From assembly GCA_017439425.1 (NCBI GenBank), contig JAFSJE010000089.1, forward strand, positions 25,917-89,916: DNA of 64,000 bases, read 5' to 3'. Numbering within the stretch: position 1 is the stretch's first letter; each line of letters opens with the position of its first letter. The notes beneath the pieces were generated by a model. It made no database searches. It was not told where the DNA came from and saw only the letters and a program-made list of their open reading frames with translations. A program made the translations under genes and the position numbers. This document shows positions 17,532 to 26,697 of the stretch, piece after piece. This DNA comes from Oscillospiraceae bacterium. Lineage in GTDB: Bacteria; Bacillota; Clostridia; Oscillospirales; Oscillospiraceae.

Positions 17532-18187
17532 TCGCCCGCCTCCGCCGGTGCCTCCGGCTCCGCCTCCTCGGGCGTTTTGGAGAGCTCCTCCGCCTCCTCG
17601 GGCGTTTTGGAGAGCTCCTCCGCCTCCTGAAGCTTGGAGATGGTGCTCATAAGCTTCTGCTCATCATCACTCTCTCCGGTCTCCGGCAGCGCCGGAAGCT
17701 CCTCAAGCGAGCTTATCGCAAAGGTTCGGAGAAATGCCGGAGTAGTCTGAAATATCGTCGGTCTGCCCGGCGCGTCGAGGTGTCCGCACGGCTCAATCAG
17801 CCCGCGGTCAACGAGCACTGAGACTGTGTAGCTTGAATCCACTCCGCGCACCTCTTCGATATATGCGCGCGTGACGGGCTGGAAGTATGCGACTATGCTC
17901 AGCACCTCCAGCGCGGACGGGCTGAGCTTCGGTGGCTTGCGGGTTTCGAGGCACTGGCGGATAACGTCGCTTATCTCCGGCGCGGAGCACATCTGGAGCA
18001 TATCGTCGAGCTTCACTACTCTCACGCCGCGCGACTCCGACTTCAATCTATCCGCTATCGCAAGTCCGGCGCTCTCGACCTCCTGCGGCTCTACGGCAAG
18101 CACCGCAGCCATACGCTCAATTTTAACAGGCTCGCCGGCGGCAAAAAGTATGCCCTCGACGGCTCTTTCAAGCTCCTTCGTTTCCAT
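17528..18187 (-). CDS. scpB: Segregation and condensation protein B
   Basis: This 219-residue winged-helix protein works with ScpA and SMC in chromosome compaction and segregation. Motifs include ELERAVEGILFAAGEPV at the start, SPSALEVLSIVAYFQPVTRAYIEEVRGVDSSYTV, and LIEPCGHLDAPGRPTIFQTTPAFLRTF. The C-terminal tail contains a perfect tandem repeat of 10 residues (see 17561-17620). It overlaps scpA by 20 bases and the DUF2953 gene by 4. Confidence 0.95.
   Translation of the reverse strand: METKELERAVEGILFAAGEPVKIERMAAVLAVEPQEVESAGLAIADRLKSESRGVRVVKLDDMLQMCSAPEISDVIRQCLETRKPPKLSPSALEVLSIVAYFQPVTRAYIEEVRGVDSSYTVSVLVDRGLIEPCGHLDAPGRPTIFQTTPAFLRTFAISSLEELPALPETGESDDEQKLMSTISKLQEAEELSKTPEEAEELSKTPEEAEPEAPAEAGE
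17561..17620. repeat. Perfect 2 x 30-bp tandem repeat in the scpB tail
   Basis: The 30 bases at 17561-17590 are repeated exactly at 17591-17620, with another 8 matching bases after. They encode two copies of a 10-residue EELSKTPEEA-type unit. The length is a multiple of three, so the frame is kept. It looks like a recent slippage duplication. Confidence 0.95.
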
Positions 18188-18956
18188 CTTCCCCGCCTCC
18201 TTCCTCGCTGAGCTTTGAGATCGTAACGTCCTCTCCCTCGCCCATTATGCTTACCCTGCCCTCGCGGCAGAGCTCAAGGAGCGCAATAAAGGTCGCCACC
18301 ATCTCGGTGCGGCTTTTAGATTCGGCGATCAGCGCAGAAAAGCGCATCTCGCCCTTTTTAATCAGCTCGTCTATTATCTCCGTCGACTTCTCGGAAACGG
18401 AGTAGACGATTCTTGTAGGCATCGTAAAGCGCGGGATCTGAAGCACCGCCTTCAGCGCCTCCTCGCGGCTGAAAATTCTCAGCATAGCCTTTATGAGATC
18501 CTCCGGCTCGTGGACGTAGCGGTACTCCTTGTCCACCGGAAGCGGCTCGGGCATCTTTGTTATGATACCTGCGCCGCGGTAGTACATCGTCTCGAGCTCG
18601 TCCGTAACGGTCTTTACCCGCTCGTAGACGTCCCTGCGGCGCAGCTTTTCGAGCGAAGCGATGAGTTCCTCAAGCTCTGAGGGCTCCTCGTCCTCGTTTA
18701 AGAGCATTCTCGCCTTGATGTAGACGAGGTGACTCGCCATCTGCACGAACTCTGAGGCGATCTCGAGATCCATGCGCTTCATCTCGTCGAGATACGCCAT
18801 GTACTGGTCGAGAAGCTCGGATATTTTTATATCCTGGATCTCTATTTTATTTTTTGAGAGAAGCTGAAGAATAAGCGTCAGCGGTCCTTCAAAATCCTCC
18901 ATAAGCTCATTGGAGGATCGGACGACGCCCTCCAGCCTGAAGGTGGGATCGTTCAT
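18168..18956 (-). CDS. scpA: Segregation and condensation protein A
   Basis: This 262-residue kleisin bridges SMC and ScpB. The N-terminus includes FEGPLTLILQLLSKNKIEIQDIKISELLDQYMAYL and SEFVQMASHLVYIKARMLL, the classic ScpA signature. A C-terminal winged helix (VATFIALLELCREGRVSIMGEGEDVTISKL) binds the SMC head. It lies 13 bases downstream of the site-2 protease gene and overlaps scpB. Length is normal. Confidence 0.95.
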   Translation of the reverse strand: MNDPTFRLEGVVRSSNELMEDFEGPLTLILQLLSKNKIEIQDIKISELLDQYMAYLDEMKRMDLEIASEFVQMASHLVYIKARMLLNEDEEPSELEELIASLEKLRRRDVYERVKTVTDELETMYYRGAGIITKMPEPLPVDKEYRYVHEPEDLIKAMLRIFSREEALKAVLQIPRFTMPTRIVYSVSEKSTEIIDELIKKGEMRFSALIAESKSRTEMVATFIALLELCREGRVSIMGEGEDVTISKLSEEGGGEDGNEGA

Positions 18957-18969
18957 CAGTATCTCCCGA

Positions 18970-19647
18970 TCATTTGAAAATTAAACTGCCAAGGCTCTCC
19001 CCGAGGCGCAGAAATATAGAAAACCGTTCGAGAAGAAAATTTGAAATGATGTTCATCGGAACTGTCAGTATTCCGAACCAGCTCAGCGCGACGAGAACTA
19101 TCATGCCGTAGCGCTCATAGCGCATGAGCGTATAGTACCACCTCTCGGGCAGAAATGCAAACAGCACCTTGCTGCCGTCGAGCGGAGATATCGGAATGAG
19201 GTTAAAAACGCCGAGGCTGAGGCTTATCGTTGCAATCCGTACAACGCTCGTCACTACGTAGTAGCCGACGGTGGTATCGTAGATCGGCTGCCAGATAACC
19301 CCGGCGACAAAGAGCGCAAGCGAGGTCAGGACGAAGTTTGACATCGGCCCCGCGAGGGCGGTGAGCGCCATTCCCCATTTCGGATTTTTGAAGCGGCGCA
19401 TATCGATCGGAACGGGCTTTGCCCAGCCGAAGCCGACCGTAATCAGCATCAGAAAGCCGAGTACATCGAAGTGCTTTATTGGATTCGGGCTTAGTCGCCC
19501 CATATCGCGCGCCGTAGTATCGCCGAGCGCAAGAGCGCAAAGTCCGTGGCAACACTCGTGCACCGTTATGACGATCAGCACCGGAATTACGCTGATTGCC
19601 ATGTCGAGGAGCTTATACCACTCGAGGTTTTTTAGTATCTCTATCAT
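18970..19647 (-). CDS. Site-2 protease family membrane metalloprotease (M50, YwhC-like)
   Basis: This 225-residue integral membrane protein has the zinc motif HECCHG (HExxH, residues 30-34) within the first membrane helix. A second metal ligand lies in ISPLDGSKVLF, which corresponds to the NPxDG motif. Five or six hydrophobic segments are visible. The family is often found next to scpA in Bacillota. Substrates are generally unknown. The start overlaps the engB end by 4 bases. Confidence 0.88.
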   Translation of the reverse strand: MIEILKNLEWYKLLDMAISVIPVLIVITVHECCHGLCALALGDTTARDMGRLSPNPIKHFDVLGFLMLITVGFGWAKPVPIDMRRFKNPKWGMALTALAGPMSNFVLTSLALFVAGVIWQPIYDTTVGYYVVTSVVRIATISLSLGVFNLIPISPLDGSKVLFAFLPERWYYTLMRYERYGMIVLVALSWFGILTVPMNIISNFLLERFSIFLRLGESLGSLIFK

Positions 19648-20228
19648 CTGAGCGCCTTTTCGATTTCGGCAAGAAGCTCAATTCTGCCGGTTCCCTTCTC
19701 CGCCGAAAACGGCACGAGGGGAATGCTCTCGTCAAGTGCGAGCGTTTCGCGGATGAGTGCGAGATTCGGCTCGATCTCGCTCTTTTTGAGCTTGTCGAGC
19801 TTGTTAGCGACGACGATCACGGGGCATTCGGTGTCCTTGAAGAACTTTGCCATCGTTTCATCGTCCTTCGTCGGCCTATGGCGCGCGTCGACGATCAGAA
19901 CGCCGAGGGTAATGAGCCCCTTCTCCTGAAAATACGCCTCCATGAGCCTCGCCCAGCGGTCGCGCTCCCCCTGGCTGACCTTCGCGTAGCCGTAGCCGGG
20001 AAGGTCGGTAAGATACGCGGTCGAGTCGACAAGGAAGTAGTTTATCTGGCTCGTCTTGCCGGGCTGCGCGCCGACGCGGGCGAAGTTTTTGCGCTGTATG
20101 ATCGCGTTGATGACCGAGCTTTTGCCGACGTTCGACCTGCCCGCAAAGGCGAGCTGAGGGCGCTTGTCGCGGATAAAATCCGCCGGCTTCACCGCGCTTT
20201 TTACAAATTCTGTTTTACGAAAATCCAT
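19644..20228 (-). CDS. engB: Ribosome biogenesis GTP-binding protein EngB/YsxC
   Basis: This 194-residue GTPase helps assemble the large ribosomal subunit. G1 is GRSNVGKSSVINAI (residues 31-44), G3 is DLPGYGYAKVS, and G4 is VANKLDKL. The segment VGAQPGKTSQINYFLVD contains the switch I Thr. It lies 5 bases after lon, and lon-engB is a common pair. The length fits the family. Confidence 0.96.
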   Translation of the reverse strand: MDFRKTEFVKSAVKPADFIRDKRPQLAFAGRSNVGKSSVINAIIQRKNFARVGAQPGKTSQINYFLVDSTAYLTDLPGYGYAKVSQGERDRWARLMEAYFQEKGLITLGVLIVDARHRPTKDDETMAKFFKDTECPVIVVANKLDKLKKSEIEPNLALIRETLALDESIPLVPFSAEKGTGRIELLAEIEKALR

Positions 20229-20233
20229 AGCTG

Positions 20234-22648
20234 TTACTGTCTCAGAGTTTTAGATTTTTCTGTCTTTACCGCCGGCTTTTCGGGTATAAGCGCTGATTTT
20301 TGCACCTTTTTCGGCATTTTTATTGCAAGCGGAATTACGTCGTCGAGCGTCTCCGCGAAGCTGAACGTCAGCTTCTCACGCACGTTTTCGTCGATCTCGG
20401 CTATGTCCGGCTCGTTCTCCTTCGGAACGATGACGAGCTTCACGCCGCGCCTCAGCGCCGCCATTGTCTTCTCGCGCAGACCGCCGATTGCGAGCACCCT
20501 GCCGGTTAGTGTTATCTCGCCGGTCATGGCGATATCGCGCCGCACGGGCGCGCCGGTGAGCGCGGAGATAACAGCGATTGCGATGGTAATACCCGCCGAG
20601 GGGCCGTCCTTCGGAACTGCGCCCTCCGGGAAATGGATGTGGATATCCTTGTTCTTATAGAACTCCGGGTCAATGCCGAGCGCCTTGGCTCTCGCGCGGA
20701 TGCAGGTCACTGCCGCCTGCGCCGACTCGGTCATTACCTTGCCGAGGTTGCCGGTAAGCTCAATTTTGCCGCTGCCGTCAAGCGCGACGGCCTCGACCTC
20801 GAGTATCTCGCCTCCGACCTGAGTCCACGCAAGTCCGTTGACAACGCCGACTCTGTCGCTCTTCGCGTTCGTTTCGGGCTTGAACTTAGCCGCGCCGAGG
20901 AGCAATTCGAGGTTTTCGGGCTTTACTGAAAGTCCTGTGCCCTCACCCGTGGCGATCCTCTCATCGCACTTGCGGCACAGGGCGGCGATTTCACGCTCGA
21001 GCTGGCGCACTCCGGATTCTCTCGTATACTGCGCGATCAGCGCGCGCACCGCGGCGTCGGAAATGCGGAAGCTTCTTCCGTCAAGCCCGTGCTTTTTGCG
21101 CATTTTCGGGATAAGGTGATCTTTTGCGATCATAACCTTCTCCTCGTCCGTGTATGAGCCGAGCTCGATGATTTCCATTCGGTCGAGCAGCGGGCGCGGA
21201 ATGGTGTCGAGGGTGTTCGCCGTCATGATGAACATCACGTTTGAGAGGTCGAACGGCACCTCGAGGAAGTGGTCGCGGAAGGTGGTATTCTCAACGGGGT
21301 CGAGCGCCTCCAGCAGCGCCGCAGACGGGTCGCCGCGGTAGTCGGAGCCGAGCTTGTCGATCTCGTCGAGGAGAAGAATCGGGTTATTTGAGCCGGACTG
21401 GGTCACGGCGTTCATGATTCTGCCGGGCATCGCGCCGACGTATGTCTTTCTGTGGCCGCGTATCTCAGCCTCGTCGTGAACTCCGCCGAGGCTCATTCTG
21501 GCAAGCTTGCGGTTTGTCGCGTGGGCGACGGACATTGCGATGCTCGTCTTACCGACTCCGGGAGGGCCGACAAGGCACAGTATCGCGCCCTTGACGTCCG
21601 GTGCGACCTTGCGGACGGAGAGAAATTCGAGGATCCTCTCCTTGACCTTCGTGAGCCCGTAGTGCTCCTTGTCGAGTATTTTCTTCGCGCCCGCGATATC
21701 AAGCCGCTCCTCTGTCGAGGTGTGCCACGGAAGTGCGAGCACGGCGTCGAGCCAGCCTCGGATAACGGAAGCCTCGGACGAGCCGAAGGGCTGCTTTGCG
21801 AGGCGGTCTGTCTCTTTAAACAGCTTCTCCTCTATCTCCTGCGGGAGTGAGAGAAGCGCTATCTTTTCTCTGTATTCGTCGATATCGGAGCTGTCGTCGT
21901 CACCGAGCTCCGCCCGCAGGACGTTCATTTCCTCGCGGATGTACTGCTCGCGGTGCATATTGCCGAGGCGGTCGTTGAGCTTCTTGTGCAGCTCCTCGCG
22001 GATTTTTATAACGTCGAGCTGCTCAGAGAGAAGCGTCAGAACCCGCGTGAGCCTCACGGCGGGGTCGAGCATTTCGAGAAGCTCCTGCTTTACGCGGTAG
22101 TCAACGTTGAGATTCTGCGCGATATAGTCGGCTATGTAGCCCGGCTCGCTTCGCAGCGCGAGGGAGATCATTACCTCCGGAGTCTCTCGCTCGGTGGAGG
22201 CAAGATAGTCTCCGAACATATCGAGCGCGCTTCCGATAAGCGCCTTGACCTCAGCCTCCTTCGCCTCGGTAGGCTCATCCGGCACGCGCGCGACAGTCGC
22301 CGTTGCGTACTTTGCGCCGTGGGAAATGTTGAGGATTCTCGCCCTCGCTATGCCCTCGACGATAACGCGCATATTGCCGTCGCCGCCGCGTATAAACTGC
22401 CGCACCTCGCAGATAACGCCCATGTGATATAAATCAGCGGCTATCGGCTTATCCTTGAGTGCGTCGCGCTGGCTGACAAGGAAAATATGCCTCGAGCCCC
22501 CGCTCGCCTTCTCTACCGCGGCAACCGAGCTTGAGCGCTCAACGTCGAATCCCATTCCCATCTCAGGAAAGACCGTAAGCCCGCGCAGGGGGAGCATCGG
22601 AAGCGTTTCCAGCGCGTTTTCTTCGATTATTTCAGTGAATTTCTGCAT
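20234..22648 (-). CDS. lon: ATP-dependent protease Lon
   Basis: This 804-residue AAA+ serine protease degrades misfolded and regulatory proteins. The N-domain starts LPMLPLRGLTVFPEM. The Walker A motif GPPGVGKTSIA lies near residue 355, and LDEIDKLGSDYRGDPSAALLEALDP holds Walker B. The C-terminal protease domain has PKDGPSAGITIA (catalytic Ser) and a following Lys in REKTMAALRRG. Its ribosome site is weak (AGG about 9 bases upstream). It lies 66 bases after clpX, and an inverted repeat sits in that gap. Confidence 0.96.
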   Translation of the reverse strand: MQKFTEIIEENALETLPMLPLRGLTVFPEMGMGFDVERSSSVAAVEKASGGSRHIFLVSQRDALKDKPIAADLYHMGVICEVRQFIRGGDGNMRVIVEGIARARILNISHGAKYATATVARVPDEPTEAKEAEVKALIGSALDMFGDYLASTERETPEVMISLALRSEPGYIADYIAQNLNVDYRVKQELLEMLDPAVRLTRVLTLLSEQLDVIKIREELHKKLNDRLGNMHREQYIREEMNVLRAELGDDDSSDIDEYREKIALLSLPQEIEEKLFKETDRLAKQPFGSSEASVIRGWLDAVLALPWHTSTEERLDIAGAKKILDKEHYGLTKVKERILEFLSVRKVAPDVKGAILCLVGPPGVGKTSIAMSVAHATNRKLARMSLGGVHDEAEIRGHRKTYVGAMPGRIMNAVTQSGSNNPILLLDEIDKLGSDYRGDPSAALLEALDPVENTTFRDHFLEVPFDLSNVMFIMTANTLDTIPRPLLDRMEIIELGSYTDEEKVMIAKDHLIPKMRKKHGLDGRSFRISDAAVRALIAQYTRESGVRQLEREIAALCRKCDERIATGEGTGLSVKPENLELLLGAAKFKPETNAKSDRVGVVNGLAWTQVGGEILEVEAVALDGSGKIELTGNLGKVMTESAQAAVTCIRARAKALGIDPEFYKNKDIHIHFPEGAVPKDGPSAGITIAIAVISALTGAPVRRDIAMTGEITLTGRVLAIGGLREKTMAALRRGVKLVIVPKENEPDIAEIDENVREKLTFSFAETLDDVIPLAIKMPKKVQKSALIPEKPAVKTEKSKTLRQ

Positions 22649-22678
22649 AAATGAATACCTGTATTTAAAAGGGTAACA

Positions 22679-22706
22679 GAGCGTACTGTAAAAATACGGT
22701 ACGCTC
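22679..22706. repeat. Inverted repeat between clpX and lon
   Basis: Arms GAGCGTAC and GTACGCTC (8 bases) enclose a 12-base loop. On the minus strand there is no proper T-run afterwards. It may be a weak attenuator or an mRNA processing or stability hairpin. No promoter for lon is evident. Confidence 0.5.
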
Positions 22707-22714
22707 CTCGTTAA

Positions 22715-23986
22715 TTACTCTGCTTTCAATATTTCCGGGTCAATTTCGGCCTTGCGGTGGTGCACCTTCGGCTTTGCACCCTCGGTTACGCACTCCTTCG
22801 TGACCGTTACCCTGTCGATGCGCTCATCAGACGGGACCTCGTACATTATGTCCGTCATAATGCGCTCGACAACGCTTCTGAGGCCTCTCGCTCCGATATC
22901 AAGCTCGATTGCCTTGTCAGCTATCGCCTCAAGCGCCGCGTCCTCGAATTCGAGGTTCACTCCGTCGTACTTCATAAGGGTCTTGTACTGGCGTGTGAGC
23001 GCGTTTTTCGGCTCCTTGAGTATGCGCACGAGATCGTCGCGCCCGAGCTGGCGCATCGGAACAATGACCGGCATACGGCCGATAAGCTCGGGGATTATGC
23101 CGTACTTCTGGAGATCGTGGCTCCTTACGTTCGCCATTATCTCGCTGACGTCAGTCTCCTTCTTGGACTTTATCTCAGCGCCGAAGCCCATGGCCTTCTT
23201 ATCAAGCCTCTGCTCGACGATCTTCTCAATTCCGTCGAAGGCGCCGCCGCAGATAAACAGGATGTTCTTCGTGTCGATGGAGATGAACTCCTGCTGCGGG
23301 TGCTTTCTGCCGCCCTGAGGCGGTACGTTCGAGATAGTTCCCTCGAGAATCTTCAGAAGCGCCTGCTGAACTCCCTCGCCCGAAACATCGCGGGTGATGG
23401 AGGTGTTCTCGCTCTTTCGCGCGATCTTGTCAAGCTCGTCGATATAGATTATGCCTCGCTCGGCAAGCGGAACATTGAAGTCCGCGCTCTGCAGGAGACG
23501 CAGGAGAATGTTCTCAACGTCCTCGCCGACGTAGCCCGCCTCTGTGAGCGTCGTGGCGTCCGCAATAGCGAACGGTACCTGGAGCATTCTTGCAAGGGTC
23601 TGCGCGAACAGCGTCTTGCCGGAGCCGGTCGGGCCGATTATCAGAACATTCGACTTCTGAAGCTCTGTGTCGGTGGAGGGAGAAGAGATACGCTTATAGT
23701 GGTTATAGACCGCAACGGCGATGGATTTCTTCGCCTCGTCCTGTCCGATGATATACTCATCGAGATATTCCTTTATCTCTCTGGGCTTCGGAACGTTTTG
23801 AAGCGCGTCGACGGGATCGTTCTCATCGTAGGTCATATCGGTAAATTCGTCGCCGATGATATCGGAGCAGAGCCGGACGCACTCGTTGCAGATATAGACC
23901 CCCTGCCCGCCGATGAGGCGGTCTACCTCGTTCTCACTCTTACCGCAAAAGCTGCAGCGCGCGTACTTTTCGGTGTTTTTTGGCAT
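22715..23986 (-). CDS. clpX: ATP-dependent Clp protease ATP-binding subunit ClpX
   Basis: This 423-residue AAA+ unfoldase feeds substrates to ClpP. The N-terminal zinc-binding domain has [11 protein letters not shown] and CNECVRLC. Walker A is [16 protein letters not shown] and Walker B is [13 protein letters not shown]. The [22 protein letters not shown] segment contains the IGF-type loop region, here reading MGFG. Sensor 2 is [11 protein letters not shown]. It lies 7 bases downstream of clpP, so both are co-transcribed from the tig promoter. Confidence 0.96.
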   Translation of the reverse strand: MPKNTEKYARCSFCGKSENEVDRLIGGQGVYICNECVRLCSDIIGDEFTDMTYDENDPVDALQNVPKPREIKEYLDEYIIGQDEAKKSIAVAVYNHYKRISSPSTDTELQKSNVLIIGPTGSGKTLFAQTLARMLQVPFAIADATTLTEAGYVGEDVENILLRLLQSADFNVPLAERGIIYIDELDKIARKSENTSITRDVSGEGVQQALLKILEGTISNVPPQGGRKHPQQEFISIDTKNILFICGGAFDGIEKIVEQRLDKKAMGFGAEIKSKKETDVSEIMANVRSHDLQKYGIIPELIGRMPVIVPMRQLGRDDLVRILKEPKNALTRQYKTLMKYDGVNLEFEDAALEAIADKAIELDIGARGLRSVVERIMTDIMYEVPSDERIDRVTVTKECVTEGAKPKVHHRKAEIDPEILKAE

Positions 23987-23993
23987 CGGGCAG

Positions 23994-24575
23994 TTACCTC
24001 TTTGTAATAACCTTGTCTATAAGTCCGAACTCGAGAGCCTCCTGGGCTGTCATGAAGTTATCGCGCTCGGTTGCCTCGCGGATAACGTCTATCGACTTGC
24101 CGGTGTTCTCGGCGAGGATCTTGTTGAGGTTCTCCTTGATACGGAGAATGTTCTCAGCGTGGATTCGGATATCCGTCGCCTGACCCTGGAAGCCGCCGGA
24201 GGGCTGATGGATCATGATCTCGGAATTCGGGAGAGCTATTCTCTTGCCCTTCGCGCCGGCGGAGAGCAGGAACGCGCCCATGGATGCGGCAAGACCTACG
24301 CAGATCGTGGAAACGTCGGGCTTTATATACTGCATAGTGTCATAGATAGCCATACCCGCGGTGACGGAGCCGCCGGGGGAATTGATATAGAACTGGATGT
24401 CCTTGTCGGGATCCGCCGCCTCGAGATAGAGAAGCTGCGCCACTACGAGAGACGCGGTGGCGTCGTTGACCTCCTCGCCGAGGAAGATGATGCGGTCATT
24501 CAGGAGGCGGGAGAAAATATCGTAGCTTCTCTCACCGCGGCTCGTTTGTTCAACTACATAGGGAATAAGTGCCAT
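23994..24575 (-). CDS. clpP: ATP-dependent Clp protease proteolytic subunit
   Basis: This 193-residue serine protease forms the proteolytic barrel used by ClpX. The catalytic Ser is in [19 protein letters not shown], the His in [12 protein letters not shown] and the Asp in [34 protein letters not shown] is also present. The start ([25 protein letters not shown]) is typical. It lies between tig (53 bases upstream) and clpX. Confidence 0.97.
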   Translation of the reverse strand: MALIPYVVEQTSRGERSYDIFSRLLNDRIIFLGEEVNDATASLVVAQLLYLEAADPDKDIQFYINSPGGSVTAGMAIYDTMQYIKPDVSTICVGLAASMGAFLLSAGAKGKRIALPNSEIMIHQPSGGFQGQATDIRIHAENILRIKENLNKILAENTGKSIDVIREATERDNFMTAQEALEFGLIDKVITKR

Positions 24576-24628
24576 TGTTAATTCTCCTTGTTATTTGCTC
24601 TGTAAAATATAGCCGGTCAGCCGGAGAA

Positions 24629-25939
24629 TTATTCAGCCTCGGCGGTATCCTCGGCTTTTTTCTCCTTCTCGACCTTTGCGTTTGCAAGGACAAAGTCCTT
24701 CGCCTTGTCGATAACAAGGCCGGTCTTGACGGAATCGGCGGAAACGGCCTTGCGGATGGACTCTATCTCCATGCCGTACTGGTCTGCAAGACGCTTATAC
24801 TCGCCCTCAACGTCCTCATCGGTTACCTCGAAGTTCTCAGTCTTCGCAATGTACTCATAAGCGAGATCGGCCTTGATCTCCTTCTCGGCGGTCGGGCGAA
24901 GCTCAACGCGGAGCATCTCCTCGCTCATGCCCATCATCTTCAGATAGGTATCGAAATCCATGCCCTGGGTGGAGATATTGTACTTGAAGTTGCCAATCAT
25001 GTTGTCGACGTGATCCTCGATCATGGCGTCGGGGATATCGCCCTCGACCTTGTCAACGAGACGGCTCAGAACGACGTTCTTGAATGCCTCCTCAGCCTCG
25101 CTCTTACGCTTTGCGGTGAGGTCGGCCTTGACGGATTCCTGATACTCCTTGAGGGTGTCGAACTCAGAAACGTCCTTGGCAAACTCATCGTCGAGTTCGG
25201 GGAGAATCTTCTCCTTGACGTTCTTGACGGTGACCTTGAAGGTCGCGTCCTTTCCGGCGAGCTCGGGAGCGTACTCGGTCGGGAAGGTTACGTTTACGTC
25301 GAAATCGTCGCCGGTCTTCTTGCCGATGATCTGCTCCTCGAAGCCGGGGATGAAGGTGCCGGAGCCGAGCTCGAGGTCATAATCCTCACCCTTGCCGCCC
25401 TCGAAAGGAACTCCTTCCATAAAGCCCTCGAAGTCGATGGTGGCGATGTCGCCCTTCTTCGCCTTGCGCTCAACGGTCTCAACTCTTGCATTCTGCTCTC
25501 TGACCTTGTCGATCTCGCGGTCGACGTCCTTCTTGAGCACCTTAACAGCGGGCTTCGGAGCCTCGATGCCCTTGTAATCCTTGACAACTACCTCGGGGTA
25601 GAGCGCGACGACAAACTTTACGGTGAGGTTCTTCTCCTCGCCTATCTTCATATCCGCGATGCCGGGTCTGCCGACAACATCGAGCTTCTCCTCGGTAACG
25701 CCGAACTGAAGCATCTCGGGATAGAGCTCCTCTGCCGCGTCCTCATAGAAGGCGCCGGTGCCGTACATTGCCTCGATCATCTTACGGGGGGCCTTGCCCT
25801 TGCGGAAGCCGGGGATGCTGATGCGGCTGCGCCCCTTAAGATACGCCTTGTTTACGGCAGCCTCAAACTCCTCTGCGGTTGCCTCTACGGTAAGCTCGGC
25901 GGTGTTTTTCTCTTTTTTCTCAAAGTTCTTGACTATCAC
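24629..25939 (-). CDS. tig: Trigger factor (ribosome-associated chaperone)
   Basis: This 436-residue chaperone meets nascent chains at the ribosome exit. The N-terminal ribosome-binding signature is ISIPGFRKGKAPRKMIEAMYG. The FKBP-type peptidyl-prolyl isomerase domain covers about 155-245 (KGDIATIDFEGFMEGVPFEGG). The long helical C-terminal domain follows. The start codon is GTG at 25939, chosen because AGGAGG lies 8 bases upstream and the product MIVKNFEKKEKNTAEL aligns with the family. It is first in tig-clpP-clpX-lon-engB. Confidence 0.95.
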   Translation of the reverse strand: MIVKNFEKKEKNTAELTVEATAEEFEAAVNKAYLKGRSRISIPGFRKGKAPRKMIEAMYGTGAFYEDAAEELYPEMLQFGVTEEKLDVVGRPGIADMKIGEEKNLTVKFVVALYPEVVVKDYKGIEAPKPAVKVLKKDVDREIDKVREQNARVETVERKAKKGDIATIDFEGFMEGVPFEGGKGEDYDLELGSGTFIPGFEEQIIGKKTGDDFDVNVTFPTEYAPELAGKDATFKVTVKNVKEKILPELDDEFAKDVSEFDTLKEYQESVKADLTAKRKSEAEEAFKNVVLSRLVDKVEGDIPDAMIEDHVDNMIGNFKYNISTQGMDFDTYLKMMGMSEEMLRVELRPTAEKEIKADLAYEYIAKTENFEVTDEDVEGEYKRLADQYGMEIESIRKAVSADSVKTGLVIDKAKDFVLANAKVEKEKKAEDTAEAE

Positions 25940-25976
25940 TGGATGTTCCTCCTAATGTATTTTGCAAAATCGGTAT

Positions 25977-26005
25977 ATTATAGCATTGTTTTTTAAGTTT
26001 GTAAA
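25977..26005 (-). promoter_or_regulatory. Promoter of the tig-clpP-clpX-lon operon
   Basis: On the minus strand TTTACA (26005-26000) is 17 bases from TATAAT (25982-25977), with TGC before the -10 (extended -10). Transcription would start about 30 bases before the tig GTG. No CIRCE or CtsR-type repeat was seen around it. Confidence 0.8.
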
Positions 26006-26009
26006 TAGA

Positions 26010-26693
26010 TTATATGACCAAAACCGGCCTGAAACCGACGTGATCGGCGGAAATGAGGCGGTATTCCACTCCGTCCGCCACACCCTCATAGGCGTATTGG
26101 CAGCCGGAGCCGTGGATGTGGCCGTAGTAGCAGCGCTTCACGCCGTAATTATGCAGAAGCTCCACCATCTCGTGTGAGTAGTATTTTCCGTAAAACGGCG
26201 GGTAGTGCAGAAAGGCGATCTTCTCGCCCTCTCCGGCGGCCTTGAGACTCGCCTCAAGGCGCAATATTTCGCGCGCCATTATCTTTTTATCGTGGTCAGT
26301 GCCGCCCTCAGTCGGGCAGAACCAGCCTCTGGTGCCGCAGACCCACACGCCGTTTGTGAAAAAGGCGTTGTTATTGAGTATTTCTATGGAGCCGAGCCCG
26401 TTTTCCTCGAAAAACTTTTTTGCCTTCGACGCTGTCGACCACCAGAAATCGTGATTGCCCTTGAGAATTATCTTTTTCCCGGGCAGAGCATCGATGAAGC
26501 GGAAATCCTCAAGGCAGTCCTGTATCGCCATGCCCCAGGTAAGGTCTCCCGCGATGACGGTCGTATCCTCCTGCCCGACGATTCTGAAGTTCTCTCTGAG
26601 CTTTTCCGCGTGATCCTCCCAGCCGGGGCCGAAAATATCCATCGGCTTGTCCGCCTCGAAGGAGAGGTGCAGGTCTCCGATAACGTACAGCAT
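26010..26693 (-). CDS. Calcineurin-like metallophosphoesterase
   Basis: This 227-residue protein has the full metallophosphoesterase motif series: GDLHLSF (residues 6-12), GDLTWG, GNHDFWWST, the His of FLHYPPFYG and GHIHGSG. These bind two metal ions. The C-terminus ADHVGFRPVLVI is typical of the small YpbG-like group. Substrate is unknown. It lies 4 bases downstream of thrC, so it is probably co-transcribed. Confidence 0.88.
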   Translation of the reverse strand: MLYVIGDLHLSFEADKPMDIFGPGWEDHAEKLRENFRIVGQEDTTVIAGDLTWGMAIQDCLEDFRFIDALPGKKIILKGNHDFWWSTASKAKKFFEENGLGSIEILNNNAFFTNGVWVCGTRGWFCPTEGGTDHDKKIMAREILRLEASLKAAGEGEKIAFLHYPPFYGKYYSHEMVELLHNYGVKRCYYGHIHGSGCQYAYEGVADGVEYRLISADHVGFRPVLVI

Positions 26694-26697
26694 CCCT

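Noticed and set aside
24569..25996. Plus-strand open frame of 475 codons opposite tig
   Set aside because: It mirrors trigger factor codons. The leucine-rich composition is the reverse complement of Glu/Lys-rich coding DNA.
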